A stretch of 12,442 nucleotides of DNA. It comes from Chloroflexota bacterium (GTDB lineage Bacteria; Chloroflexota; Dehalococcoidia; SZUA-161). Under the pieces are notes generated by a model that searched no databases, was not told where the DNA came from, and saw nothing but the letters and a program-made list of their open reading frames with translations. The DNA is taken from NCBI GenBank assembly GCA_030668425.1, contig DAOUTY010000027.1, positions 1 through 12,442 on the forward strand, written 5' to 3'. The number at the start of each line of letters is the position of its first letter. Positions within the stretch are counted from its first letter, which is position 1. This document shows positions 7,536-12,442 of the stretch, in pieces. Both the position numbers and the translations under genes were made by a program.

Positions 7536-7565
7536 ATTATAGCTGATTGCCCGCCTCTTTGTAAA
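7536..7565 (-). promoter_or_regulatory. Sigma-70-type promoter of aspS
   Basis: On the minus strand the -35 box is TTTACA (7565-7560, five of six), the spacer 18 bp, and the -10 box a perfect TATAAT (7541-7536). Seven bases separate it from the aspS ATG, so transcription should start at or within a base or two of the start codon. The -10 box contains the TAA stop codon of the upstream zinc-finger gene. Confidence 0.75.
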
Positions 7566-7908
7566 CACGGCTTCCTGTGACCATCTGCTGCAGTTTTCTC
7601 AGTTCACTCTGTATCGCATCTATCCTTGCCTCACTGTCCTGCAACCTCAGACGGTAGGCCTGTATAGTCTCCCCCCGAAGCTGTTCTTGCCGGTATACAT
7701 CCATTATCCAGTTCACTACAATCTGCCATGCTTCCTGTGGGCTGAGTTCACTGAGCCTTCCCAGTGCCTGTGCTAGTAGCTCTTTCCTCTGCCCCTCATC
7801 AGTAGGTAAAGCCACACTTTTCCCTTTCCTGGCCCTGTGCGTCCTCATGTGGCCCCCCAGAGCATGCCAATCGCCGAACTCCTTCCCGCACTCCCTGCAC
7901 TTAAACAT
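7537..7908 (-). CDS. Small C2H2 zinc-finger protein with C-terminal coiled coil
   Basis: The predicted 123-residue protein begins MFKCRECGKEFG and carries one classical finger: Cys4, Cys7, His20, His24, spaced C-x2-C-x12-H-x3-H, with the hydrophobic positions Phe11 and Leu17 in place. The helix contains ALGGHMRTH, close to the QALGGH motif of plant EPF-type fingers. A basic linker (25-31) follows, then a helical region (40-75) and a likely coiled coil (about 76-110, rich in Glu, Gln, Arg and Leu with heptad spacing). This suggests a dimeric nucleic-acid-binding protein, but the target is unknown. The start at 7908 is chosen because GGAGG lies 6 bp upstream and the finger begins at once; a longer reading from 7947 would add 13 residues without such a site. 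It ends 8 bp before aspS. A weak promoter-like pair further upstream (TTGCTG, 17 bp, TAAACT) is possible. Confidence 0.75.
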   Translation of the reverse strand: MFKCRECGKEFGDWHALGGHMRTHRARKGKSVALPTDEGQRKELLAQALGRLSELSPQEAWQIVVNWIMDVYRQEQLRGETIQAYRLRLQDSEARIDAIQSELRKLQQMVTGSRVYKEAGNQL

Positions 7909-8441
7909 TCGTCTCCTCCAGTGGATATTCCACGCAAAGTTTAACACACACTAAACAATACAGCAAACTTTAAGCACTTGTGGTAGACATACTTTGTTGA
8001 CATCGATCTGTGTGTGCATGTGTCGAGGCTTGTCTCTAACATATACACTGTGCCGTCAATGCCTGAACTGCATTTCTTCAGTCTCCGCCTTAACTCAATA
8101 TAGTACCCCTCTATGCCCTATGCCTATACTATGTGTTTATAGAAATGCACAGTCGGCACACAGTGTTTCGCCTTTCCTGCGCTTCATATACCCTGTGGCA
8201 GTGCTTTCCGAATCAGCAGTTTGTCCTCCACGACAGCATGTGCGAGGGCAGTAATACCACTCCCCTCCTCAGAGTTCTTTACATAGGCTTAAATACACCA
8301 AGATGATGAATCCCCCTGTTCCTGAGCCAAAAACCCTCAGATTTTGATCTCAGAGCCTCGTTTTCTGCCACGATCAACGGCATATCCCGCCGGGGCAACT
8401 TGCACCCGAACCGCGCGGGCCGGGCGTTCTAACATCCAGGC

Positions 8442-8513
8442 GTCTAGATGTACAGCAAGTCAGATGGTAGGCTGTCTGAGTGGCTAGATGTTGAGCTGTC
8501 TAAGCGGTGTGTG
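8442..8513 (+). repeat. Degenerate 8-bp tandem repeat, about nine units
   Basis: Cut in steps of eight from 8442 the sequence reads GTCTAGAT, GTACAGCA, AGTCAGAT, GGTAGGCT, GTCTGAGT, GGCTAGAT, GTTGAGCT, GTCTAAGC, GGTGTGTG. The first eight share a loose G-T-C/T-T-A/G-G-A/C-T pattern; the ninth is doubtful. Two or three further units could be read upstream from about 8426. It lies about 160-230 bp before the flavoprotein start. Confidence 0.6.
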
Positions 8514-8591
8514 GCACGAAAAAACGTTTATGTAAACTTCTGGCGGGACCGCGATAGATTCTCTGATCTGTCCCCTGCCCTACCACCATGC

Positions 8592-8611
8592 CAACAGACT
8601 ATCTGTTGACT
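8592..8611 (+). promoter_or_regulatory. Inverted repeat overlapping a -35-like box before the flavoprotein gene
   Basis: CAACAGA (8592-8598) and TCTGTTG (8602-8608) form a perfect 7-bp inverted repeat around CTA. A -35-like TTGACT (8606-8611, five of six) overlaps its right arm. The best -10 at a proper distance, TACTCT at 8630-8635, is poor. The pattern would fit an operator over a promoter for the gene starting at 8671, but this is an inference. Confidence 0.3.
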
Positions 8612-8670
8612 TCCACCTTCACCCGATGGTACTCTTTATCCATCACCAACGCGACAGGGAGAGAACGAAG

Positions 8671-9630
8671 ATGTTCAAAACCAGGCTGACTGAGCTTCTC
8701 GGTGTTGAGTACCCTATAATCGGGGGGGCTATGGCATACCTGAGCACTGCAGAGCTGGCAGCAGCAATTTCCAATGCCGGAGGCTTCGGACTTATCGCCG
8801 GTGTTACCTGTAATAACAAGGATGAGTTGAGGGAGCAGATCCGAACCTGCCGCAGTCTCACCGATAAACCATTCGGTGTGAATATCGCCCTGATTACACG
8901 GGACCCGAACAGGGTCAACGAAGATTTGGAAGTTGTCGTCGAAGAGAAGGTCAAGTTCGTGGAGACTGCGGCCCTTAATCCCGCTCCTTATGTAAAGCAA
9001 CTAAAGGAAGCCGGCATCACTGTGCTTCACAAGTGCGCTACGGTGAGGCATGCCAAATCAGCAGAGCGAGTAGGTGTCGATGCTGTTACCCTGGTAGGCT
9101 ACGAGGCAGCGGGGCATACAGGGTTGGACGACCTCCCGCTCTCGATCATGATCCCGCTGGCAGTAGATTCTCTCGAGATACCTGTGATCAGCGCAGGTGG
9201 AGTTAGCGATGGGCGAGCCTTCGTCTCAGCCCTGGCTCTGGGCGCCTCCGGGGTGCAGATAGGCACCCGACTCATGGCCTCCCACGAGTGCCCGGCTAGC
9301 GAGACGTTCAAGGACTGGCTTATTCGGACCGAGGCAACTGACACAGTCTACATAGAGCGTTCCCTAAACAGGGCTTACCGAGTACGCAGGAACGAGGCCA
9401 CAGAGAAAGTACTGGAACTGGAGAAGAAAGGCACTACCATGCTTGAGCTCCTGCCATTTATCGGAGGCGACAATTTGCGAAAGGTGCTCTTCGAGGGCGA
9501 TGTTGAAGCTGGAGTCGTCGCCTGTGGTCCTGTGGCAGGTTTAATCGATGACGTAATGAGTGTCAAGGAGATAATCGATCGTATCATAAGCCAAGCCGAG
9601 ATTATTATAGAGCGCCTCCAATTCTCTTAG
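8671..9630 (+). CDS. FMN-dependent nitronate monooxygenase / FabK-like oxidoreductase
   Basis: The 319-residue protein belongs to the 2-nitropropane dioxygenase/FabK TIM-barrel flavoprotein family. From the chosen start it shows MFKTRLTELLGVEYPIIGGAM (1-21; first FMN-contact loop), SNAGGFGLIAG (34-44), KPFGVNI (66-72), GYEAAGHTG (143-151, His149 at the position of the catalytic His of nitronate monooxygenases), and the FMN-phosphate loops ISAGGVSDGRA (173-183) and GASGVQIGTRLMAS (191-204). Such enzymes oxidise alkyl nitronates or reduce enoyl-ACP; sequence alone does not separate these, and fatty-acid-related oxidoreduction would fit the acyl-CoA dehydrogenase nearby. The ATG at 8671 is preferred over one at 8626 because AGGGAGA lies 8 bp upstream and the family starts at MFKTR. 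It stands alone: 174 bp with a palindrome and a new promoter follow. Confidence 0.88.
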   Translation: MFKTRLTELLGVEYPIIGGAMAYLSTAELAAAISNAGGFGLIAGVTCNNKDELREQIRTCRSLTDKPFGVNIALITRDPNRVNEDLEVVVEEKVKFVETAALNPAPYVKQLKEAGITVLHKCATVRHAKSAERVGVDAVTLVGYEAAGHTGLDDLPLSIMIPLAVDSLEIPVISAGGVSDGRAFVSALALGASGVQIGTRLMASHECPASETFKDWLIRTEATDTVYIERSLNRAYRVRRNEATEKVLELEKKGTTMLELLPFIGGDNLRKVLFEGDVEAGVVACGPVAGLIDDVMSVKEIIDRIISQAEIIIERLQFS

Positions 9631-9654
9631 ATGGTATACCATTTTAACGGTATG
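9631..9654. promoter_or_regulatory. Palindrome pair just after the flavoprotein gene, possible operator
   Basis: ATGGTATACCAT at 9631-9642 is a perfect 12-bp palindrome. Its GGTATACC core recurs as GGTATGCC at 9649-9656 after an 8-base gap, so the two can also pair with each other as a stem-loop with one G-T pair. TGGTNNNACCA-like palindromes are typical of FadR-subfamily GntR operators, which would suit the acyl-CoA dehydrogenase operon downstream. No T-run follows, so a terminator is less likely. Confidence 0.4.
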
Positions 9655-9738
9655 CCAGTACACTGTCACAACTAACCAAAATAGACATCGCCTTTATATG
9701 CTGAAAGACCCTCTGATATCGAGTCCGGCCAAGTGGGG

Positions 9739-9766
9739 TTGATAAGTTTCGAAAAATAGCTACAAT
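9739..9766 (+). promoter_or_regulatory. Sigma-70-type promoter of the acyl-CoA dehydrogenase-etfB operon
   Basis: The -35 box TTGATA (9739-9744, five of six), a 16-bp spacer and the -10 box TACAAT (9761-9766, five of six) predict transcription from about 9772-9774. This leaves a leader of about 30 bases with a Shine-Dalgarno before the TTG start at 9805. Confidence 0.65.
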
Positions 9767-9804
9767 TACTTTATTCTTGCCAAATTCCGAAAGGGGGAAT
9801 TGCC

Positions 9805-10962
9805 TTGGAGTATTTCTTAACTGAACAGCAGCAGCTCATCAAGAGCCTGGCTCGAAGGATCGCCGAGGAGAGGATACTCCCCGTGCGTGCGGAGCTGGAT
9901 GAGACGGAGGAGTTCCCCTGGGCAATAATCAAGGATATGGCTGATGCCGATTTGTTTAGAATCTTCATACCCGAGCAGTACGAGGGGCTTGGGGAAGGTT
10001 GTTTTGCCCAGTGCGTAGTGGTCGAGGAGCTAAGCCGAGCTTGTTGCGCGGTGGCCCTTACCTACGCTGCGGATGCTCTAGGGGCCCTACCCATACTTCT
10101 TTACGGCAATGAGGAACAGAAACAGAATTACCTCCCTCATATAGCCGATGGAGCGAAGCTTACCGCCTTCGGCCTGACAGAGTCCGGAGCCGGTAGTGAC
10201 GCCAGTGCTATAAAGACAACTGCCACCCGCGACGGCGACGACTACATCATCAATGGCACCAAGCAGTTCATCACCAACGGCGGCGAGGCTGAGATTTACA
10301 CGATTATCGTGCTGACCGACCCATCAAGAGGCAGCCGTGGCGCTAGCGCCTTCATAGTTGAGAAAGGGACGCCCGGCTTCACCTTCGGCAAAAAGGAGAA
10401 GAAGATGGGTATCCGCTCCGCCGCTACTAGGGAGCTCGTCTTCCATAACTGCCGGGTGCCCAAGGAGAACCTGGTGGGCAGAGAGGGGTTGGGGTTCATC
10501 GTAACCATGAAAACCCTGGACTCTTCCCGCCCAGGGGTCGGCGCCCTGGCACTTGGACTCGCCCAGGGGGCACTGGAAGCAGCAGTGGCTTATGCACGCC
10601 AACGTCATCAGTTCGGACACCCGGTCTCATCTATCCAGGCCATCCAGCACATGCTGGCCAATATGGACATGGAACTGGAAGCCGCCAGGAGCCTGATCTA
10701 TGCCACAGCCAAAACCATCGACAGTGGAGCTAAAAGCTTCACCGAGGAAGGAGCCATGGCCAAAGTCTTCGCCACAGATATGGCGATGAAGGTAACCACC
10801 GATGCAGTGCAGATCTTCGGCGGCGTGGGCTACATGCGTGACTACCCCGCAGAGAAGATGATGCGTGATGCCAAGATCAACCAGATATATGAGGGCACCA
10901 ATCAGGTGCTGAGAAACGTCATCGCCCTGGAGTTGTTGAAAAGAAAGGCACTGAGAGCATGA
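9805..10962 (+). CDS. Acyl-CoA dehydrogenase, short/medium-chain type
   Basis: This 385-residue FAD flavoprotein forms the 2,3 double bond of acyl-CoA and passes electrons to electron-transfer flavoprotein. It has the usual three parts: an N-terminal helical domain (1-118), a beta domain with the FAD/substrate loop FGLTESGAGSDAS (122-134) and TKQFITNGG (152-160), and the C-terminal helical domain with RQRHQFGHPVSSIQAIQ (266-282) and the FAD-contact QIFGGVGYMRDYP (336-348). The catalytic base is at Glu363 in IYEGTNQVLR, the position used by short- and medium-chain enzymes rather than the isovaleryl type. MGIRSAATREL (201-211) is the typical substrate strand. The exact acyl substrate cannot be read. 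The TTG start at 9805 is supported by AAGGGGG (9791-9797) 7 bp upstream and the family N-terminus. Its stop overlaps the etfB start in ATGA. Confidence 0.93.
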   Translation: MEYFLTEQQQLIKSLARRIAEERILPVRAELDETEEFPWAIIKDMADADLFRIFIPEQYEGLGEGCFAQCVVVEELSRACCAVALTYAADALGALPILLYGNEEQKQNYLPHIADGAKLTAFGLTESGAGSDASAIKTTATRDGDDYIINGTKQFITNGGEAEIYTIIVLTDPSRGSRGASAFIVEKGTPGFTFGKKEKKMGIRSAATRELVFHNCRVPKENLVGREGLGFIVTMKTLDSSRPGVGALALGLAQGALEAAVAYARQRHQFGHPVSSIQAIQHMLANMDMELEAARSLIYATAKTIDSGAKSFTEEGAMAKVFATDMAMKVTTDAVQIFGGVGYMRDYPAEKMMRDAKINQIYEGTNQVLRNVIALELLKRKALRA

Positions 10963-11738
10963 ACATCGTGGTTTGCATAAAGCAGGTTCCCGGCACCACT
11001 GAGATCAAAATAGACCCTGAAACCAACACGCTGGTCCGGGAGGGCGTAGAAAGCATCATCAACCCCTTCGATACCTATGCGCTGGAGGAAGGCGTTCGCC
11101 TGAAGGAAAGATGTGGCGGCAAGGTTACAGCCATAACCATGGGCCCTCCCCAGGCAGAGAATGCGCTCAGGGAAACGATCTCCCTCGGAGCCGACGAGGC
11201 TATCCTGATCAGCGACCGGGTCTTCGCTGGCTCCGACACCTGGGCTACTTCCTATGTCCTCTCCAGAGCACTCGCCAAGATAGCAGACTACGATGTGATA
11301 ATCTGCGGCAAGCAGACGCTGGACGGAGACACCGGCCAGGTAGGTTCCGGGCTATCCGAGATGCTGGGGGTTCCCTTCGTAGCCTATGTGAGCAAGATCG
11401 ATGAGATTAAAGAGGGCTATATAAGAGTGCATAGAATGGTCGAGGAAGGCTACGAGGTACTTGAGATGGCGCTGCCCGCTGTGATCACCGTGGTCAAGGA
11501 GATAAACGTGCCCCGCCTGCCATCCCTCCGTGGCAGCATGAAGGCGAAGACTGCCCAGATACCCGTGTGGACCGCCGCGGATATTGGTGTAGAAGAGGAC
11601 AAGGCCGGTATCGCCGGCTCCCCTACCCGGGTGGTCAAGATATTCTTCCCCAAGAGAGAACACAAGAGCGAGATGTTCCAGGGGACCCCTGAGGATCAGG
11701 TAGGCCAGCTCGTCAAGAGGTTAGAGGGGATAATCTAG
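10959..11738 (+). CDS. etfB: Electron-transfer flavoprotein beta subunit
   Basis: At 259 residues this is full length for EtfB (FixA family), which with EtfA carries electrons from acyl-CoA dehydrogenases. The N-terminus MNIVVCIKQVPGTTEIKIDP and INPFDTYALEEGVRLKE (34-50) are typical. The nucleotide-binding loop is CGKQTLDGDTGQVG (116-129), and the EtfB signature is LPAVITVVKEINVPRLPSLR (172-191) followed by GSMKAK (192-197). The GDTxQVG form resembles beta subunits of the electron-bifurcating group, which bind a second FAD instead of AMP, so bifurcation is possible but not shown. The ATG overlaps the dehydrogenase stop by 4 bp, a sign of translational coupling. etfA normally follows but is not seen in the remaining 704 bp; it could lie beyond the repeat cluster or elsewhere. 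Confidence 0.94.
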   Translation: MNIVVCIKQVPGTTEIKIDPETNTLVREGVESIINPFDTYALEEGVRLKERCGGKVTAITMGPPQAENALRETISLGADEAILISDRVFAGSDTWATSYVLSRALAKIADYDVIICGKQTLDGDTGQVGSGLSEMLGVPFVAYVSKIDEIKEGYIRVHRMVEEGYEVLEMALPAVITVVKEINVPRLPSLRGSMKAKTAQIPVWTAADIGVEEDKAGIAGSPTRVVKIFFPKREHKSEMFQGTPEDQVGQLVKRLEGII

Positions 11739-11845
11739 CTTGCATCTGGTTTTAACAGTCACATACCAAAGGCCAAGATGGGCACGTTAGCTGAAAGGAT
11801 TGAGAGCTTACGGTTGTTTATCACTAATCAGGCTATCCAAAATGG

Positions 11846-11904
11846 GTAGCGTTGCCACAGGAGTGGCAACGAATCCTCCGTTGTGACAGGAGTCCCAACG
11901 CTAC
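11846..11904. repeat. Composite palindromic element with two related hairpins
   Basis: The outer arms GTAGCGTTG (11846-11854) and CAACGCTAC (11896-11904) are perfectly complementary. Inside are two hairpins of one design: CGTTGCCAC-AGGA-GTGGCAACG (11850-11871, perfect 9-bp stem) and CGTTGTGAC-AGGA-GTCCCAACG (11879-11900, one mismatch). They look like diverged copies of a single unit in tandem, with the same AGGA loop. Confidence 0.8.
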
Positions 11905-11981
11905 ACTTAAATCTCAGCCTATTTTTCACCTAAGGGGTAGCCGAAATTGCGATGAGAAGTCCGGGGAAAATGGCGAGGTTT

Positions 11982-12005
11982 GCGGTGGATAAAAACATCC
12001 ACCGC
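11982..12005. repeat. Hairpin with perfect 9-bp stem
   Basis: GCGGTGGAT (11982-11990) and ATCCACCGC (11997-12005) pair perfectly around AAAAAC. No T-run follows on either side, so it is listed as a palindromic repeat and not as a terminator. Confidence 0.65.
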
Positions 12006-12039
12006 GAGCGGGGGGATATTCATCAGTAAAGGGATTACC

Positions 12040-12074
12040 TGTCATTGCGAGGAGCGTAGCGACGAAGCAATCTC
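12040..12074 (+). repeat. Dispersed repeat of the TCATTGCGAGGAGCG type
   Basis: The sequence starting TGTCATTGCGAGGAGCG and ending GACGAAGCAATCTC is a form of a short repeat found, from general knowledge, in many unrelated bacterial genomes, where one frame is often mis-annotated as a protein with CHCEERSDEAI. Here that frame lies inside a 74-codon open stretch (11980-12204), which I regard as spurious. A canonical inverted second half is not obvious. Confidence 0.7.
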
Positions 12075-12098
12075 GGGGAGGGAGGGAACAGAAAAAGC

Positions 12099-12118
12099 GG
12101 GAGGTAGCATCGCCTCCC
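12099..12118. repeat. Short hairpin, GGGAGG/CCTCCC
   Basis: GGGAGG (12099-12104) and CCTCCC (12113-12118) form a 6-bp stem around an 8-base loop, 25 bp after the preceding repeat; it may be part of the same element. Confidence 0.4.
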
Positions 12119-12169
12119 TGTGGCGACGAATTAGTAGGGGAATCCCATCTTCGCCTTCACCCTTCGACA

Positions 12170-12185
12170 TCCTTCCGCAGAAGGA
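12170..12185. repeat. Short hairpin, TCCTTC/GAAGGA
   Basis: TCCTTC (12170-12175), loop CGCA, GAAGGA (12180-12185). The surrounding CCTTCGACA and CAGGGCGAAC resemble another widespread intergenic repeat, but the match is only by impression. Confidence 0.4.
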
Positions 12186-12195
12186 CAGGGCGAAC

Positions 12196-12208
12196 GGGGT
12201 CTGACCCC
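12196..12208. repeat. Short palindrome GGGGTCTGACCCC
   Basis: GGGGTC and GACCCC pair around a single T. Sequences of this form occur near REP-associated Y1 transposases in some genomes; no transposase is present in this window, so the link is only a suggestion. Confidence 0.45.
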
Positions 12209-12211
12209 AGA

Positions 12212-12306
12212 TGTAGGGTGGGTGAAATGAAATGGAACCCACCTTCCCAGTTGAGATGGAAATGGTGGGTTTGGCCCTTCCGCTGAAGGGCTGCACCCAC
12301 CCTACA
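12212..12306. repeat. 95-bp MITE-like element with 13-bp perfect inverted ends
   Basis: The ends TGTAGGGTGGGTG (12212-12224) and CACCCACCCTACA (12294-12306) are perfectly complementary. Within them AACCCACC (12236-12243) pairs with GGTGGGTT (12264-12271), and GCCCTTC-CGCT-GAAGGGC (12274-12291) is a perfect 7-bp hairpin. Nested symmetry with defined ends and no coding capacity is typical of a small non-autonomous element. Confidence 0.75.
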
Positions 12307-12331
12307 GCTTGCCTATTTGAAAATCAGGGTA

Positions 12332-12353
12332 GGTTGGAGCATCTGCTCCAACC
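12332..12353. repeat. Hairpin with perfect 10-bp stem
   Basis: GGTTGGAGCA (12332-12341) and TGCTCCAACC (12344-12353) pair with only TC between them. The core GAGCATCTGCTC is, apart from one base, the reverse complement of the core of the next hairpin. Confidence 0.75.
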
Positions 12354-12355
12354 AC

Positions 12356-12377
12356 GCCTAGAGCGGATGCTCTAGGC
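12356..12377. repeat. Hairpin with perfect 9-bp stem, inverted relative of its neighbour
   Basis: GCCTAGAGC (12356-12364) and GCTCTAGGC (12369-12377) pair perfectly around GGAT. It lies 2 bp after the preceding hairpin and has the same overall length of 22 bp. Confidence 0.75.
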
Positions 12378-12392
12378 TAACCAGTTATCATT

Positions 12393-12420
12393 GTAGGGGC
12401 GTTCAATTGAACGCCCCTAC
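12393..12420. repeat. Perfect 28-bp palindrome
   Basis: GTAGGGGCGTTCAA is followed at once by its exact reverse complement TTGAACGCCCCTAC. The GTAGGGGC...GCCCCTAC frame is, from general knowledge, a frequent intergenic palindrome in many bacterial genomes with a variable centre. Confidence 0.85.
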
Positions 12421-12442
12421 GCAACAGGTTGCAGCAGGCGTC

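Larger units (their letters stand above)
7909..8670. other. 762-bp divergent intergenic region without a convincing gene
   Basis: This gap separates the minus-strand zinc-finger/aspS/tig/clpP block from the plus-strand flavoprotein. It should hold promoters for both directions. I see a degenerate 8-bp tandem array (8442-8513), a small inverted repeat (8592-8608), and on the minus strand a 43-codon open stretch (8268-8137) without a start codon that encodes several Cys residues. The frames in 7950-8260 are broken by stops, which would fit decayed coding sequence. No RNA gene was recognised. Confidence 0.6.
11739..12442. other. Non-coding palindromic repeat cluster after etfB
   Basis: No gene is supported in these 704 bp up to the window edge. 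Open frames here are short, lack homology-like composition, and run through palindromes. At least eight different inverted repeats occur, several perfect, listed separately. The variety and spacing suggest a site where REP- or MITE-like elements have accumulated. No terminator with a T-run directly after etfB was seen. Confidence 0.7.

Noticed and set aside
7909..7947. N-terminal extension of the zinc-finger protein by 13 residues
   Set aside because: GGAGG stands 6 bp before the ATG at 7908, and the finger starts directly there; the extension has no ribosome site.
7994..8254. 86-codon plus-strand open frame in the divergent gap
   Set aside because: No Shine-Dalgarno, composition rich in Cys, Ser and Leu without domain pattern, and no support from context.
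8626..8670. N-terminal extension of the flavoprotein by 15 residues
   Set aside because: The family begins at MFKTR and AGGGAGA precedes that ATG at 8671.
11778..11849. 23-codon frame starting MGTLAERIES after etfB
   Set aside because: A weak AAAGG precedes it, but the peptide matches nothing I recognise, is not an EtfA N-terminus, and its stop is the first part of a palindromic element. It could be the stub of an interrupted gene, which I cannot show.
11980..12204. 74-codon plus-strand open frame containing CHCEERSDEAI
   Set aside because: It reads through a hairpin and a widespread dispersed repeat; this peptide is a known type of spurious translation.
12042..12296. 84-codon minus-strand open frame
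   Set aside because: It is the opposite strand of the same repeat cluster and crosses several palindromes.
11739..12442. CRISPR array
   Set aside because: The repeats differ from one another in sequence and spacing; there is no constant repeat with unique spacers and no cas gene.

Overview
The window reads as an ordinary bacterial chromosome segment of moderate GC content, densely coded, with an unusual non-coding tail. The gene set (aroQ, an M24 peptidase, efp, a PHP phosphoesterase, a PurN-like formyltransferase, clpP, tig, aspS, a small C2H2 zinc-finger protein, a FabK/nitronate-monooxygenase-like flavoprotein, an acyl-CoA dehydrogenase and etfB) together with the palindromic repeats suggests an uncultured Chloroflexota bacterium, perhaps Dehalococcoidia. 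That placement is an inference from general resemblance; no marker gene here proves it.

Layout. Positions 1-3558 hold a plus-strand block: the 3' end of aroQ, a 163-bp gap with two hairpins, then pepP-like, efp, PHP and formyltransferase genes that are almost contiguous (gaps of 4, 18 and 5 bp), so probably one operon. Positions 3681-7908 hold a minus-strand block, transcribed from right to left: zinc-finger gene, aspS, tig, clpP. The zinc-finger gene ends 8 bp before aspS, and tig overlaps clpP by 20 bp. Positions 7909-8670 are a 762-bp divergent gap with no convincing gene; it contains a degenerate 8-bp tandem array and a small inverted repeat. Positions 8671-11738 are a plus-strand block with the flavoprotein, then an acyl-CoA dehydrogenase overlapping etfB by 4 bp. 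Positions 11739-12442 are non-coding and packed with palindromic repeats.

How the genes work together. The first block mixes shikimate-pathway, peptide turnover and translation functions. In the second block, trigger factor and ClpP form a protein folding and degradation pair, and aspS has residues of the non-discriminating type, which would also charge tRNA-Asn for later amidation. In the third block the acyl-CoA dehydrogenase would pass electrons to the electron-transfer flavoprotein, but etfA does not follow etfB inside the window.

The most notable points are: (i) tig and aspS each have a strong sigma-70-type promoter whose -10 box lies only 7-9 bases before the ATG and no Shine-Dalgarno, so both mRNAs are probably leaderless, whereas most neighbouring genes have clear Shine-Dalgarno sites; (ii) a eukaryote-like C2H2 zinc finger with an ALGGH motif as in plant EPF-type fingers; (iii) EF-P with Arg at the loop tip and the usual Pro-Gly replaced by Ile-Ala; (iv) the cluster of different palindromes at the right end. 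I did not find a clearly new multi-gene system.
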